NCBI GenBank assembly: GCA_023053685.1
Contig: JALIGW010000013.1
Location: 13,046,001-13,110,000 of the forward strand
Source: Diadophis punctatus similis
Taxonomy: Eukaryota; Chordata; Lepidosauria; Squamata; Dipsadidae
Direction: 5' to 3'
DNA: 64,000 bases
The notes under the pieces were generated by a model. The model did no database searches, was not told the origin of the DNA, and saw only the letters and a list, made by a program, of their open reading frames with translations. Shown piece by piece: positions 10,851 through 24,286 of this stretch (positions within the stretch are counted from its first letter, which is position 1; each line of letters starts with the position of its first letter). A program made the translations under genes and the position numbers.

Positions 10851-13800
10851 AATTGATTACATATATTTACACTGAAACTATTAAGTAAATATCTATAAAT
10901 TAGTTTCCCCAAATCCTTTCCTAACTTGAAAGTGTCAATTACTAGGCTCATTCACAAAACCTGACTAAACTATGGCTGAGAAACAGTAAAATCTGTGTAT
11001 TTTAAGATCCATGGCCAATAGGACACATTAGTTCTCTGGACTCATTCTTAATTGCAAGATATTTCACATGCATACTCTTACCCAGTTTTTAGATAAATTC
11101 CATATCCAAGGCTGTAATTCTTTTTAGTTTTTTTCCTTATATTCTTTTACATTAAAATAAAGATTTGGGTAAGAGAAAGTAATAAACATGTAGTTTTAAC
11201 AATTGGCATTCATAATTATCTTTTTTCATAATTTAACCTTTTGGCTCTGCAAGATATTGAATTTCATTATAATGTAAAACCTATAAGCAGTTAACTTCAT
11301 ACCCAACTCTATGAAATTCATTTATTAGCTTGGAATGAAATTTGATAATTTTAATAAGGCTTTGGAGGCTTTCTCCCTCAATTATATTATCTTACAACTG
11401 AGTCTCTTGGATAGCATTTGATAAATTTAAGAATTAAAAATACTGTTTCATTTCTCAAAATGGAAGAATTATGAATGCAGAATTACATTGCAACCTTTAC
11501 AGCAACTAATAATAAGAGATCCCAAACTGAATGTCTTCCATGTGGCTTTTAAATGAATTTTAAAAAGAAAGTAATTAAAAATGCCACAGGAAATGTTGTA
11601 TTCCATGGCAGGAATTTACATCATAGAGTTAAAACAGAAAGAAACCAAATATGCATATGAAAAGTATAACATGCAATGTACAAATAATTAGTAAATCATA
11701 TGCAAAAGTTTAGGTTTCCTTAGTTAAATTGCATGTTTCAATGAATTCCTAAATGAGTAGAAACTGAAACAGTTTCCACATGGTACAAAGAAAAATACAT
11801 CCTTCTGCAAATGTAAATGCACCCTTGTTTTTTCTGTGCAATTTGTTTACAGATTCAAAGAAAGAAATATGGCAGATTCAAAAATTGGACACAGTATTTT
11901 TAAGGCCTACTTTGATAGAAATAAATGTTTTTAAACATTTTCTGTATCCAACTTTAAAAACCTTTCTATTTAAGCTTTGGGATTTCCCCCCTACTCTTCT
12001 TTGCAGAAGTCTTCTAGCTCCGAAAGATTCTTAGGTCTACTTGCCTGTTTGGGAAGCCCTCCCCACTGAAAGTTATTTGTATAAATTTGATTCTACCAGG
12101 ATTCCCAGCAAGTATAGTCAATGGCTGGTCTCAGACAATGTACGGTAGAAGATAAGATGTGATACTACTTCTTTATGTAAAAATAACAATAACTCTGGAA
12201 TAGTTTCATTTCTTTTGTTGACATCAAAAAAAATTGGAATTTTTTAAAATCAAAATTTTCCATTTAAATTAAATTTGAATGATTTCAATGCTATTTAGAT
12301 GTTACAAAGCATGCAACTTTTTAAATTAGAAAGTTTAGAGGTGAACATTGGTAGGACCAATAAGCAATACCTCAGACACTTCAGGCACATAATAGAAGAA
12401 AAAACCTGCTGAAATCTAAAAGGTTGCGCCCTTTTATCTCCTTTCTCCCTTTTAAAAGGAGCTTGGCTAAAAGCAATCTCTTCCCAATCTGCTTTATCAG
12501 CCAATAGCTACCTTTAGCTGGGCATAAGACTCAACAGGCAGAAAATGGAAGGAAAAAACCTGATGTCTAACTGCCTGACTGGTATTGTGTCAACTGTGGT
12601 TCAGATGTAAAATTTGACAGAGAAAGGGAGGAGCATAATATGGACTAGTGGTCTATTCACGTGGAGATATATTCAAGAATTAAGACAAAACTCGTTCAAG
12701 CTGTTGTTGCTGCTGCTACATTCAAATGCTTCTCTAAAGAGAAAGAAGCTTGAGGTGGGACTGCTGCCCAGTCACTGTAATGCTAAAAGAACTTTGTTTT
12801 GTTGCGTAGTTATTAGTGAACTGCTTCTATGCATGGGGGGATATATAGTATTTTTTTGGATAGTGTACATAATCTGCCATACTTCTTCTAACTTTGCAAA
12901 GTGTGTGTCTGGGAGATGGAATATTCCCAGCCTCTGAACACATTCCATATGAATGTCATAATGATATTGTAAGAGAAAAAACTTAATCTAACATGATGCC
13001 AAAATGTTAGATGTAAGTCATCGTGTATGCAACATTATGCTTTGTATGTATATAAAGAATCCATCAATTCGCTTTGATTCACAAGAATCCTTTAAAAATC
13101 AAGAATTCATATTTTTAAACATTTATGTCAGAAAAGAAAAGGATTAAAAAATAAAGAAAACGAATACATTCAGCCTTAAGTTGAAAATGTTGTTTAAGAT
13201 GATGTGTCAACTGATATGATAAAAAATTGTTTTCATATTTTATGTTGTAATGTTTCATCATGTATCTGTCATTGGATGTTCACTTTCACATACTGTACTG
13301 AAGTACTTCTTTAAACTACCCTGCTCTCCATCCCTATGCCTAACGAAACACAAAAGAACAAATTAATCATTATGTATCCCTAACAATGCTAATCATGGAT
13401 GCTCTTTTCCCTGTTTTGCTCCCAATCAATGTGTTTTTATGAACCTGTATAAAGTCTCACCAAATGTTAGACCTTGAGACAAGGCAGCCTACGGTGCTTC
13501 GGTTCCCAATACCAAAGAGTCCCCCTCTCGTTTCAGGCATGACAGTTATGAATCTGCTTGTTAAAAATGAGCGCAGACCAATGTCTATGTGGCTGATGAA
13601 GAAAAGCCAAAAAAAAAAAGGATTCTTATAACCAAATTGGGCAGCAAATGTTTGGGACTGCAGACTTTAAAGATGCTGTTTTGGCATGTGGTCCAGAATT
13701 ACTTGCAACCAGTTAAGTAAAAAGTAAAGTAGAAACTTGTGCTGCTGTTTGAACCTTCCATGTTCTTCTATAGTAAGACATGTGACAATTCTGCTACAGT

Positions 13801-14149
13801 GGAAAATGCATATTCATATAATTATTTCCTGAATATAATATTCAGCAGTGCAGGCAGATGTTACCAAATGTATATATTAATTTAAAGATTCTGTCTTTCT
13901 GTCCAAGGCCTGCTTCCTAAAAGCAGGAAAGGGTCTTTTTCTGTATTCTGTTCCCAAATCCCTACTCTCTTGAGGCTTAGGAAATCTGTAAAGATGCAGC
14001 TCTTTTTGTTAGTATTAGACAATTTTAGAACATAATTCTTACTTGGCCACTTTCTATCCATACATTAATGGCCCTCTCCTACCTCTGTTTTCCTGGCAAT
14101 ATGCATCCTAATTTCATGTATGGCTGTAGTACCTCCACTGACCCTAATC

Positions 14150-14345
14150 TCCTCCCACAGCCCTACAATCCCTACGGACCCTTTTCCCCACAGCCATCTT
14201 CAGCCACAGTGGGTGACTCTAGGCCAGTCACCTTCTATCTGCCCAGCCTACCACATAGGGATGTAATTGTAGGGAAATACTGGAGGAAGGAGTGGCGTTT
14301 TGTATACTACCTTAAGTTCCTGAGCAAAGGCAATGTACATACATC
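14150..14345 (+). mobile_element. Degraded Sauria-type SINE, 3' half
   Basis: The order of motifs matches the better copy at 46491-46733: GGGTGACTCTAGGCCAGTCAC, then a CCACATAGGGATG block, GGGAAATACTGGAGGA and CCTTAAGTTCCTGAGCAAAGG. No tRNA-like head is recognisable. The open frame across this region is fortuitous. Confidence 0.5.
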
Positions 14346-14583
14346 GAATATATTAAAACAAAAACTAAACATAAGAGAGTATTTTTTTTGTTTTAACATT
14401 TGGAGGAATAAAGTTGCTAGGGAACTGTTGATTTAATTAAGCATTCTGCATTATGTTTGTGCTCTATTACATACATTACAAATTGCTTGATGACAGTTCT
14501 CACTTCACAAAACAGAATATTGTGCCTAAAATAAATTAAGATATAAATGCTGAAATAATAATTTAAATTCAATGAAATATTAC

Positions 14584-14701
14584 CATAGTGATTTCTCCAC
14601 TATTTTGGTCCTGAAAACTTCTTCCTGGTCCAAGTTTACTGTACAGTAACAATCTCGCATTTTGTTTGGCCCTGGATACGTAGGAAGATTCTTAGCTTCC
14701 C
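14584..14701 (-). CDS. RASA3: RASA3 coding exon 2 (first C2 domain, residues 19-58)
   Basis: The 118-bp exon has acceptor tgtctttag|GGGAAGC and donor CACTATG|gtaata. With the G carried from exon 1 it reads [20 protein letters not shown], then [19 protein letters not shown], and ends with two bases of a cysteine codon. This is the N-terminal half of C2A: the loop after the first beta strand, then the DCYCTV strand that contains the Asp of the C2 fold. It differs from the remembered mammalian sequence only by conservative changes (for example T and N in the proline loop). It is too broken by stops outside the exon to be seen as a simple ORF. Confidence 0.93.
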
Positions 14702-15552
14702 CTAAAGACAAAAAAGAAGACATAGAGTGTTGATATAGCTGAGAGATATTCATCTCATAAAATGATATTTCAACTGAATATGTCCTAACATGTGCAATAT
14801 GCTTTGCTCAAGTTGGAGTATACATTTGAAAGGTGCTTTTATGAGGTGCTTTTATGTCAGATAGGAATTTTCCTACCAGAGGCGATCTTAGGATCTTGCT
14901 TCTTGAAGTAATTCGTACTTAGAAAATAAAATCGAGATTCACGTCGGCAGGCATCGAAGAAGGAAAAAGTGGGAGTAGACAAAACTCCTGGAATGCACAC
15001 ATGTGTAGTAAAACATATCACATGTCTGCTTGACTAGAAATTACAGTAAACCTAGAAATATTACAGAGATGCACAACTGGCAATTATTCACATCGTGACA
15101 TTTTAAAACTAAGATACGAAACTAGGGTATCATCCTGCTGGCCATAGAGCAAACAAGCTATTTGCTAACCATGTTTGATGGACATCTTCACACGATGTTG
15201 CCTCCATCTTATCCCCAGCCCAGAGCCAGCCTTAGTTGTTCCAGGTGTCATGATTTCCTTCTTCTCCCAATACAAAAATTCCCATGCAGATAATCTCGTA
15301 TGCCTCGAGGTGAACCATGTGAAAAGAGCTACCAGCTCCGCTCCAATTATCCCATCAAAAGACTCATGGAAGTGCCACCTTCCCATCCACTCCTGGGCCT
15401 TGTGTCTCCATAGCCATTTCAGTTTGGCTGCAAATGAGATTGGACATGTGGTCTTTTCCCCTTAAACTGGATTTCCAAACTCTCAGAACTGTCAGCCAGG
15501 AATCCTGCTATTTGATGGTGGTGGTGGATATAATATGTGTGTGGGTGTACAG

Positions 15553-15666
15553 CAGCGGTGGGCTGCTCCCGGTTCGGACCAGTTCTTAGAATCGGTAGCG
15601 GCGGCGGCGGAAACGTCGCAAGTGCACGAGCGAACCGGTGGCAAACTAATTCAGAACCCACTACCG
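15553..15666 (+). mobile_element. Short hAT MITE, GTGGGTT family
   Basis: The 114-bp element starts CAGCGGTGGGCTGCTCCCGG and ends AGAACCCACTACCG. It is flanked by an exact 8-bp duplication, gtgtacag (15545-15552 and 15667-15674). It contains a (GGC)n-like run and no ORF of interest. Confidence 0.82.
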
Positions 15667-16119
15667 GTGTACAGTACATAGTTTGTACTAGGAAGATGTT
15701 AAATTAGGAAACATATGTGAGTCACACATACTATACATGGAAAAGTGGGATGGGGATGGGAATGAGAAGAGGAAAATTGGCTAAAAGCTCTGGTTTATGC
15801 TTTGTGTTTTATATTTCAAATTACCGGTAGCTCTTCCAATCACTATGACTAACTTTGGGAAGATGGGTTAGTTCACCTTCTATTTAGAACTTTTGTGGTT
15901 CTGTAATTTGCAGATTTCTGATAGTATCATCTATGAAATCATTGGATCCCAAGAATAAGTAGAACAATGATAAAAAAAATCATTTGTTGAGAGGATGTCA
16001 TCTTGAGTAAGGTGGCACCACTATCTGCATAATGTTATGCTTGATGCTAGCTTGAAACTGCAATAAGGAAGGTGACAAATTATGGAATGATCTACCATTT
16101 CTATGAGTACAATCTAGGG

Positions 16120-16567
16120 CAGTGATGGCGAACCTTTTTTGGTTCGCGTGCCAAAAGGGTGTGTGGGCGCGCGCTAGCGCGTGCGCACATACCCACACCC
16201 ATTCCCTCCCCCCCACACATGCGCACAACCCCCCGCACTGCCCTCTGCGCATGTGCACACACACACCGCCCCCGCGCAAAGGCCTCACTGAAGCCTGGGA
16301 CGGTGAAAAACGGCAAAACAGGCAAACCAGAAGTTCGGAAAAACACACTTCCGGTTTGCCCGTTGGGCCATTTTTCGCACTCCGGGGCTTCAGGAAGGTT
16401 CCCTGAACCCTCTGGATTGCGAAAAACAGCCCAACGGCAAACCGAAAGTGCGTTTTTCCGAACTTCCAGTTTGCCCGTGGAGCTGACATAGGGCAACGTC
16501 TCGCGTGCCCTCTGATATGGCTCCGCGTGTCACCTGTGGCACGCGTGCCATAGGTTCACCATCACTG
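16120..16567 (+). mobile_element. hAT MITE, GGCGAACC family
   Basis: The ends CAGTGATGGCGAACCTTTT and GGTTCACCATCACTG are inverted. The duplication is atctaggg (16112-16119) and gtctaggg (16568-16575), one mismatch. The interior is very GC-rich, with CGCGCG runs and repeated palindromic GGAAGT/ACTTCC units around GGCAAACC. Several ORFs pass through it, but none resembles a transposase. Relatives: 33354-33888, 35188-35570 and 44975-45531. Confidence 0.85.
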
Positions 16568-17845
16568 GTCTAGGGAAATAGTACACCTGCCAAAAATGTG
16601 GCATTTGGATATAATATCTTAAAAAATGTAATATAGGTTTCAAGTTTCTCAGAACTAAGCAAAACTATTCAGTGGACTGAAATGTTCTTCCAATGCCATA
16701 GATTGAATTCCCAGAAAACAAAGGCTTAATTTACACCTACACTCCCTTCATATCAAGAAAACAAAGATTTTGGATGAATATCATAAATAGAATACAGATA
16801 TCCAATATCCAAACTACTCTTGTCAATTATTTTAATAATCATTAATTTAAAGCTACCTTTTGGCAAAAATTATATAAAGATACAACTAACAAGTTGGATG
16901 CAACTACAATTTAATCAGCTTTCTCACACAAGAGGTTGGCAGGCAAAGCGCACATTATGAATAGGTCAGTTGACAATTGAGGGTTTCAGCTGTTAAATCA
17001 CTGTGCAGATGGCTTGGCATGATAGGGTTTAAAAACTTAGCAGAGATTTTGTTTACCTTTAATAGTGAGAGAGATGTGGCTGTAACTACACACATCACTA
17101 CACATTCATTTTGGATTTTTAATATTTAGAAATAAAGCAAGAGAAATAATGCAAAGGAAAGGAAAGTTTAATCACTCTTCCTTAAAAATTGAAGCTTAGT
17201 TTTAATGTGCCAATTGATTATATTTTTCTGCATAGACCTATCTATTGGATTCCCCCTAACAGAAAACAGCTGGGAGTGAATATTATATTGAAAGGGATAA
17301 AGTGCTATTATGATTTGAATTATGCGTTCAAGTACTTTAATTTGTCAGGCTTTTTTTTATCATAGCCATTTTTGGATTTTAGTCTTTGCAGTCTTTTGGG
17401 ATTATCTCATTGAGGCTATCCACAACAGCAGAATTTCAAAGTACACTGCTTCAAAAGATACTATTTCATACCTTGTTTCTGATCACCTTAACCATGATAA
17501 TTTGCAACCATGGATAGAAATTTACCTTCTGATCCTTTCTGATTTACAGAAGAACTACCAACAGCAGCATCCTGCCAAAAATCCATGAAATTCTCCTTCT
17601 TCCCTCCCATCCCCACCAATTTGACAATGGGGGAATGATTTTTAATAAGTCTTGAAAGCTTGAACAATATATGCCTCATAAATGTACAAAATATTCTTTT
17701 TAATAGTCTTATCTAAGTAATTATCTCTATTGGAACATAAATTATGCTGGTCATTCAAGCAATCTTTCCTCCACACTTTTTTTATTTTAATCTCTCATCA
17801 TTTTTGCCTTTAAAAAACTGACATAAGGCATAAAGGTCTACATTC

Positions 17846-18135
17846 CAGTGATTCAATTTTTTTTACTACCGGTTCTGTGGGCGTGGCTTGGTGGGTGTGG
17901 TGTGGCTTGGTTGGCGTGGCAGGGGAAGGATACTGTAAAATCTTCATTCCCTCCCCACTCCAGGGGAAGGTTACTGCAAAATCCCCATTTCCTCCAGATC
18001 AGCTGGGACTCGGGAGGCAGAGAACAGATGGGGGCGGGACCAGTCATAGGTGGTATTTACTGGTTCTCTGAACTACTCAAAATTTCCGCTACCGGTTCTC
18101 CAGAACTTGTCAGAACCTGCTGAAATCCACCTCTG
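17846..18135 (+). mobile_element. hAT MITE, ACCGGTTCTGTGG family
   Basis: The element begins CAGTGATTCAATTTT, followed by TACTACCGGTTCTGTGGGCG. It ends GTCAGAACCTGCTGAAATCC then ACCTCTG. The flanks are an exact 8-bp duplication, ctacattc (17838-17845 and 18136-18143). There is an internal duplication of an AGGGGAAGG-TACTG unit. No coding capacity. Confidence 0.82.
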
Positions 18136-21100
18136 CTACATTCTTCTTCTCTGTGCGTTATAAAGTTGGACCAAGAAGTAGAATTCCAACTTATTCTTTC
18201 CCTTATATGACATTTTAGGATTTGCACTCTCTTGCTCTCAACTGTAAAAACTACAGAACTGCGATTTTGATTTTTACTTGAAATAGATGTTTTGTTAGAA
18301 AGTGGAACATCCTAATTAGATGCATAGCATTAAAGTTTGTTCCAGTTCATGTTCTCAGTTTATTTTCAGAGATATGCATATTGTTTTTACATATACATAT
18401 CAATAAAACATTCTATTATCATGCATGATTCTGATTTCAGGTTTAAGTATTTTTACAGATACCGTAATCATTTTCTGTTATTTAAGTCTTTGTGCAACAG
18501 AATGAATAGCAACAATATTTCCTTCACATGTATCTGCCTAAATTTGATGATGTGTCTCTCGTATTTTTTTACCATTTGATGGAAGATAGGGAAAAAGATG
18601 ACTGAGGCACAGAAGATTCAGAGACTATACCCAACACACTTTAGCATGGATATATTTCCACGAGTGTTTATAGCTTCTGCCAAGCTGCAGAATGTTGCAG
18701 AAAGACTGGTCCACTGACAGAGGTCTACTCTTAAGTCTCTTGAGGCATTCCTGAAGAAAGCTCACTGGCTTTGTATTTATCACTGACAATGAGGAAGGAA
18801 GAGCATTTGGCTATCTACAAGGAACAAATGGTGGAGAACTTCAACCCACGCATTCCAGAACTTTGTAGTTCTCTTGACCTAGCAACTACATCTAACAGAA
18901 GCAGTTATTTTTCCTTCCACAAATATCGTTAGAAGGGAAGCTTTTTAAAAAGGGGGAATCTGGAAGAAGAACTTTCTTACCTCCTGTCTTTCTGCCCTAC
19001 GCAGCGTACACTGGCAACATTAAGGAAGTCCTTAATCCTTGCTCCATGGAATCACTCTACTTACTTCAATAAAATTGTTATATTAATATTGGGTTTTACT
19101 ATTCACTTTTATGCTTTTCTGTTAGAACATAATAAAGAAAAAGCAGAAAAGCAGTCAATTACTCTGTTCCCACAACAGTCAATAACTGAATAACCAGGCA
19201 GTGAATGAGCACAGCATCACTCTGTGCACAGCCACCAGTATTTGCGTCATATTATCCTGATATGGGGGGAAATCTTACAGTAATTATTGTGACTAACAGC
19301 TGTTGATAGCATTATCCTTAATTTTTTTGAGTCCCATTGAAAGTCATTGAAGTTGTTTGCCATCACTTTATCTTATGGTAACAACCAGCATAATCTATGT
19401 GCCATATGAAGAATTATTTCCTTTATCTATTCTGAATTTTCCACTTTTTTCAGGTTGCAGCATTATGAGATACAGAAAAAATGTTCCCCTCCACTTTCTT
19501 AAGATAACGTGTGACTTTAGATGACACTATGTGCCTATTTTCGAAGCCCCAAGTTCCAAATCTTACAAACTTTCACAACAGTAGAGTTGTTCCAACCTGT
19601 TAATTGTTTGAGGTATTCTTCTCTGCCCTTTCTCTAACTCCATGATAACCTTTTATACATCCTCCACCAGCAGCTAGAAGGCCAGATCATTCTTATCAGA
19701 AAATTGAATTCATCATTTGCAGAGGCTCTTCTCTCTTTCCCTTCCATTATTTTTTCTCCCGCTTTTGTCAGTGATAGATTACAGCTCTCCCTCCCATCCT
19801 TTTTTCTTCTCTTTTAAATTCTCTTGGCATTCATCTGCAAAAATTATGCTGAGTGTTACAGGTTGCTCCACATTTATAAGTGTTAACCTTTAAATACGAA
19901 GGTATCAAATAACTTATCTCTGCTAGAAATCACAGAGATATTGTTTTTCTGTTAATTTGCTTAAATCATTTTAAGGCTTCTAGTCATCATCTTGGGATAG
20001 AATATTCTGTTAAATTAAATATACACTGCATTAAGTCCTTTTGGAAGAAAGAAAAATCTATCTATCTACTTCCTCTGCAATGAATCACTGGGGATAATTT
20101 TTCTAACTGCTATCATATTCCACTAGTGTTCTCTTCCCCACTCTCCAAATTTAAAAAACCTCACATGTTTAGCTTTTCCTTTAAAGAAATAGAATCCAAA
20201 TCATAAATCATACAAACTCTTTTCACACGTTTTACAATAGTACATAATCTTTCGTGAAACCTAATATCACAACTTTCTCTAGATCTGGTTCATACTCCAA
20301 ATATGATAACATGACAAAGCTGTTACAACACTGATTACTTCATTTCCAATTTCATCCTAACCTTCATTTTTCTTCACTGCTTATTTTGTACAAAGTAATA
20401 TTTATTGTATTCCCAAAGACCTTGCATCTTAAACTGCAAATAAATTCAACCTTCACTGCTTTCCTTTATTTTCAACTTTCCAACCATTATTTAGATTTTT
20501 ATTGTATTGTTTAAATGTTAACATAGCAATATACTTTTTAATATTGTTTTTGCTTTTCTTATGTCAATCTTATGTTTATTATGTCATAACTGTTTATTTT
20601 CTTCCTATGGGTCCGACTCCTAAATATGGATTTTCCTAGTGCTGCTTATGAATTATATTGCTACCTTCTACATTTGTCTATGCCTTTCCTAATCTAAATC
20701 ATGCATTTATTTACAGTTTTTATTATAGTGGATTGAGTCTTCTAATTTTTTCTTTAAATTTCTTTTTTTAGTTACTTCAATCATTAAAAACATTAAAGGG
20801 TTTCTTTTAAAATGAAGTGCAATTATAAGGAGCTAAAATTAATTTAGAAGTCTGATGGAATGTAATTCAACTAATTTTTAAATATGTCAATAAAATAAAG
20901 CAAAACAAAAACTTGAACCAAATTGTAAAGTTGAACTATTTCCCATCTGTAATCAGTTTTAAAAATACGTTAATTACCTTACTTAGATGAGAGGAACAAA
21001 CCTTTTATCTTATCCTATCAAGACTTAATATGACAATTCTGATTTTATGTGTTTATCATTTCAATTTTCTTTATCATCAAAAGCACAAAATAGTACACAG

Positions 21101-21254
21101 AACAATAATATATTCATATATTATTGGAACATTAGTGCTCAATATAAAATTGGGTATAGTACTGTAACAGATCTCAGACATTCTTTAGAGCAATGTTTGT
21201 GCTAAAGAATCAGTTTGCTATGCTAAAAAATAGCTAAAAATATATGGACGTAGG

Positions 21255-21601
21255 CAGGGGTGGGTTCCATTTATCTTCGCCACCGGTTCGCATCGTGATG
21301 TTTCACTCGCGAGCACTCGCTCCGCTCACACGTGTTCCCTCGTGCGATTTGGCTTCCGCGCATGCTCAGAAGCAGGAATGAGCCCGAAACACAGGAGAGG
21401 AGCTCATCAGCTGTGCTTCGGGCGAAGAAATAAAGGTCAGAATTCACCCGCAGGCGGGCCCTTTTTCAAGTCGCGAAAGGGGAAAAATTCGCACCAAAAA
21501 AAAAGATGGCGGCATGCACAGACCGGCACCGACAGTGATGTCACCAGTGGGTCGCTACCGGTTCGGGCAATCCGGTCTGAACCGGGAGGAACCCACCCCT
21601 G
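21255..21601 (+). mobile_element. hAT MITE, GTGGGTT family, CACCGGTTCGCATC subtype
   Basis: The element starts CAGGGGTGGGTTCCATTTAT and ends GGAGGAACCCACCCCTG. The flanks gacgtagg (21247-21254) and gacgtatg (21602-21609) are an 8-bp duplication with one mismatch. It is the same subtype as 35594-35937 in opposite orientation: both carry the GGTGATGTCACCAG-like block and the GCAGGCGGGCC block. No transposase. Confidence 0.85.
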
Positions 21602-23679
21602 GACGTATGTCCACCAGACATGTAACTAATACTTCACCAACTAAAGTTACTGAGAATTATCTGCTAACATTTGTTCTGTTTTGTTTAAAGAACTGACAGC
21701 AAAATACAAAGCAGTATTTTAAATTATGAAGAACAATACAAAATAACCTCTGAAATCTTGTAATTGCTTACTCAAAAAGTATACTAGATTGAATGGGATT
21801 TATTAACTTGTTTTTAGCTATGCTAATTTATATTCAGCTTAAATAAGCTAATTTATTTCACTGTTCTGAAAGGAAGCTGTCAAACAAGCAAAATGGGGGC
21901 TGCCAATCCTTTTCATTGCAGCAGGTTATCAGAAAAGGGATAGGCTGGTTTTGTCAAAGGTCCAAACTGGTAATTGCAGACAGCCTCCAAATGTAGGCGG
22001 TGGCTTACCATTGCTCCCCTCAGCATATAGACTTGTAGCCGATGTCACTTCTCCAAATAACTATCCACTATTATGTTCTTTCACTTCCATATGAATACAG
22101 TCAGAAAACAAACTATCACTGTCCCTTTCAGGAATTATTGAATCTTATATATAATTTATCTCTTTAAAAACTTCAGAATGGGTTTGTCTGATCTGTGACC
22201 AAATGTCTGACAATACTGATAGCGATTATACAATCCAACACTATTGTGTTGCCTTTCTAGACCAAGAATTTAATTTCTTTCTGGTGAGAATTTTAGGATG
22301 CTCAAATTATAATCTGAGTTCAATTTATTTTCCCTGTTCATGACCTGAATTAAAGCACTGAAATAATGTACCTACAATATCTAGCAAGTACAGGCCTCAC
22401 TGAAGAAAGTTGCTTTGTTGTGAGGATAAAAAACATAGCCCCCATGGATCAGATGTGTTTATATCATACTTATTTCTTAGTTGTCATAGGATATATAGTA
22501 AACAAAGCTTAACCTATTTCTTACATGCATCGTGGCCATAATCTACTATTTTGATCATGTTCCTCTTATTTCAGCTTTTTAAAATCAAAGATGTTCCGAG
22601 AATCTTTTAAAAATGCAGTTCTTAAGGCATTTAAAAAGCTGTAAGCAAGCTCATGTTAAGCAGTAAAGCGTATTACCGGCAAAATACCAGGTTATTTAAA
22701 AGAGAATTCATCTTCTCCCATCTTCACCCAAAGAGGCAAATGCTATTTCAAACTGAAAAAGAAACTGGAATATTCAAGAGTGTTCACTAATCAAGCTTCA
22801 TTTGAGAGCCTGATAAGAATTTTTACAGGCTCTCTTGTTTACTTCTCCAGTAAGAGGTTGTGTGGTCAAAGGCCTACTTTAATTACAGTGTTTCCTCAGA
22901 TTACCAGCAGTCAATTGCTTTGTCAAACTACTATATGTAATCAGGATAAAATCAGATTACGTTGACCCAGTAAAATATGTTATTTTAGGAGGAAGAACAA
23001 AAAAACAAAAAAGGAAACATCCAAAAGTCTAAGTCACAATGTTTGATCTATGACCAGTCTTGGAGTTTGGAAGAGCTCTCAGACATTTTATTCCTCTTGT
23101 TCTTGGATGCTACGGAAGGCAAAAATAATCACACAACAGCAATTTACCCTAATGTTCCTTAATCACCATAATCAAACCCTTAGAACACACCCTGCTATCT
23201 TGCTTAACGAAGTCCTCTTTACAAGGTAGGCCGACACACTGACAAACAATAGTGGACTATATCTGTGCACATTTTTTTCAACGTACCACTTAAATATAAA
23301 ATCAGGTGAGGCAGGATACCAAAGGATGTTTTTGTGGGAGACTGGATCTAGAAATTCTGTTGCCACAACTTCTTCCAGAAAAAGCTTGCTTACAAGAGCA
23401 AATTAGATTTAAAGAACTGCTCCCACCAATTTAATTTCAACCAATATCTGAGGCACCTGCACATGCAAGCAGTTATAGAAGGAAATCCTACTTCAAGTCT
23501 CCATAAAGCATTGGTGATAAATCAAGGGGTCTCGATTAGATTCTCATAAATCTAGACTGAAATACTTGTAAGAATACTACATCTTTGTAAGGATGGAATT
23601 GCATGCCATAGTTTGTATTAAAACACGAGGTTGCACATTCAATTTTTTTATTCCTTACAAAGAAATTCTTCATATAGAT

Positions 23680-24286
23680 CAGTGGTTCTTCACCTGGGGT
23701 GTGTGCACCCCTGAGGGTGCGAGAGAGCATTTCCAGGGGTGCGAGAGAAATTTCAATTTAAAAAAAAAACGAACGAGGCGACCGTGTTTTTATGTTATAT
23801 AGTAATATTGTGTGTGTGTGTGTGTGTGTGTGTGTAACATTTTTGCTGATAGAATAATAATATAATAATATAATAATAATATATAATAATATAATATATA
23901 ATAATATAATATAATATAATAATAATAATATATAATAATATAATAATATAATATAATATAATATAATATAATATAATATAATATAATATAATATAATATA
24001 ATATTATAATATAATATAATATAATATAATATAATATAATATAATATAATATAATATAATAAATATTTATTATAATATAATATAATAATATAATAATATA
24101 ATATAATATAATATAATAATATAATAGTGTTATATAGTAATATATATTGTAAATAAACACGGCATTTGTTTATGCAATAAATGTTTTTTCTTAAATAAAA
24201 AATATACACACATTTTTTAAGGGGGTGCAAGAACTTATTTTCAGATTCAAGGGGGTGCGGATCACTAAAAAGGTTAAGAACCGCTG
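23680..24286 (+). mobile_element. hAT MITE (CAGTGGTTCTTAACC type) carrying an expanded (ATAAT)n
   Basis: The ends CAGTGGTTCTTCACC and GGTTAAGAACCGCTG are inverted and flanked by an exact duplication, atatagat (23672-23679 and 24287-24294). Between conserved arms (GGGGTGTGTGCACCCC on the left, TAAGGGGGTGCAAGA on the right) lie a (TG)n tract at 23809-23835 and about 270 bp of (ATAAT)n and variants to about 24126. The sister copy is at 39407-39789. The tyrosine-isoleucine-rich ORFs here are microsatellite translations. Confidence 0.88.
23809..24126 (+). repeat. (TG)n followed by (ATAAT)n microsatellite
   Basis: A 27-bp TG run is followed by a long AT-only tract built from ATAAT and ATAATAAT units. 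The whole tract is contained inside the hAT MITE at 23680-24286. Confidence 0.95.

Larger units (their letters stand above)
6764..14583 (-). other. RASA3 intron 2 (about 7.8 kb)
   Basis: The intron runs from the donor after exon 2 (gtaata) to the acceptor before exon 3 (tttacatag). It contains a SINE, a foldback MITE, a DIRS fragment and a degraded SINE. In 6764-7880, 8119-8601, 8929-9582 and 10851-14149 I see nothing beyond AT-rich single-copy-looking DNA. Confidence 0.9.

Noticed and set aside
15998..16496. Long GC-rich ORFs on both strands
   Set aside because: They are translations of a palindromic GC-rich MITE with no transposase motifs. The same applies to ORFs at 33348-33918 and 44989-45549.
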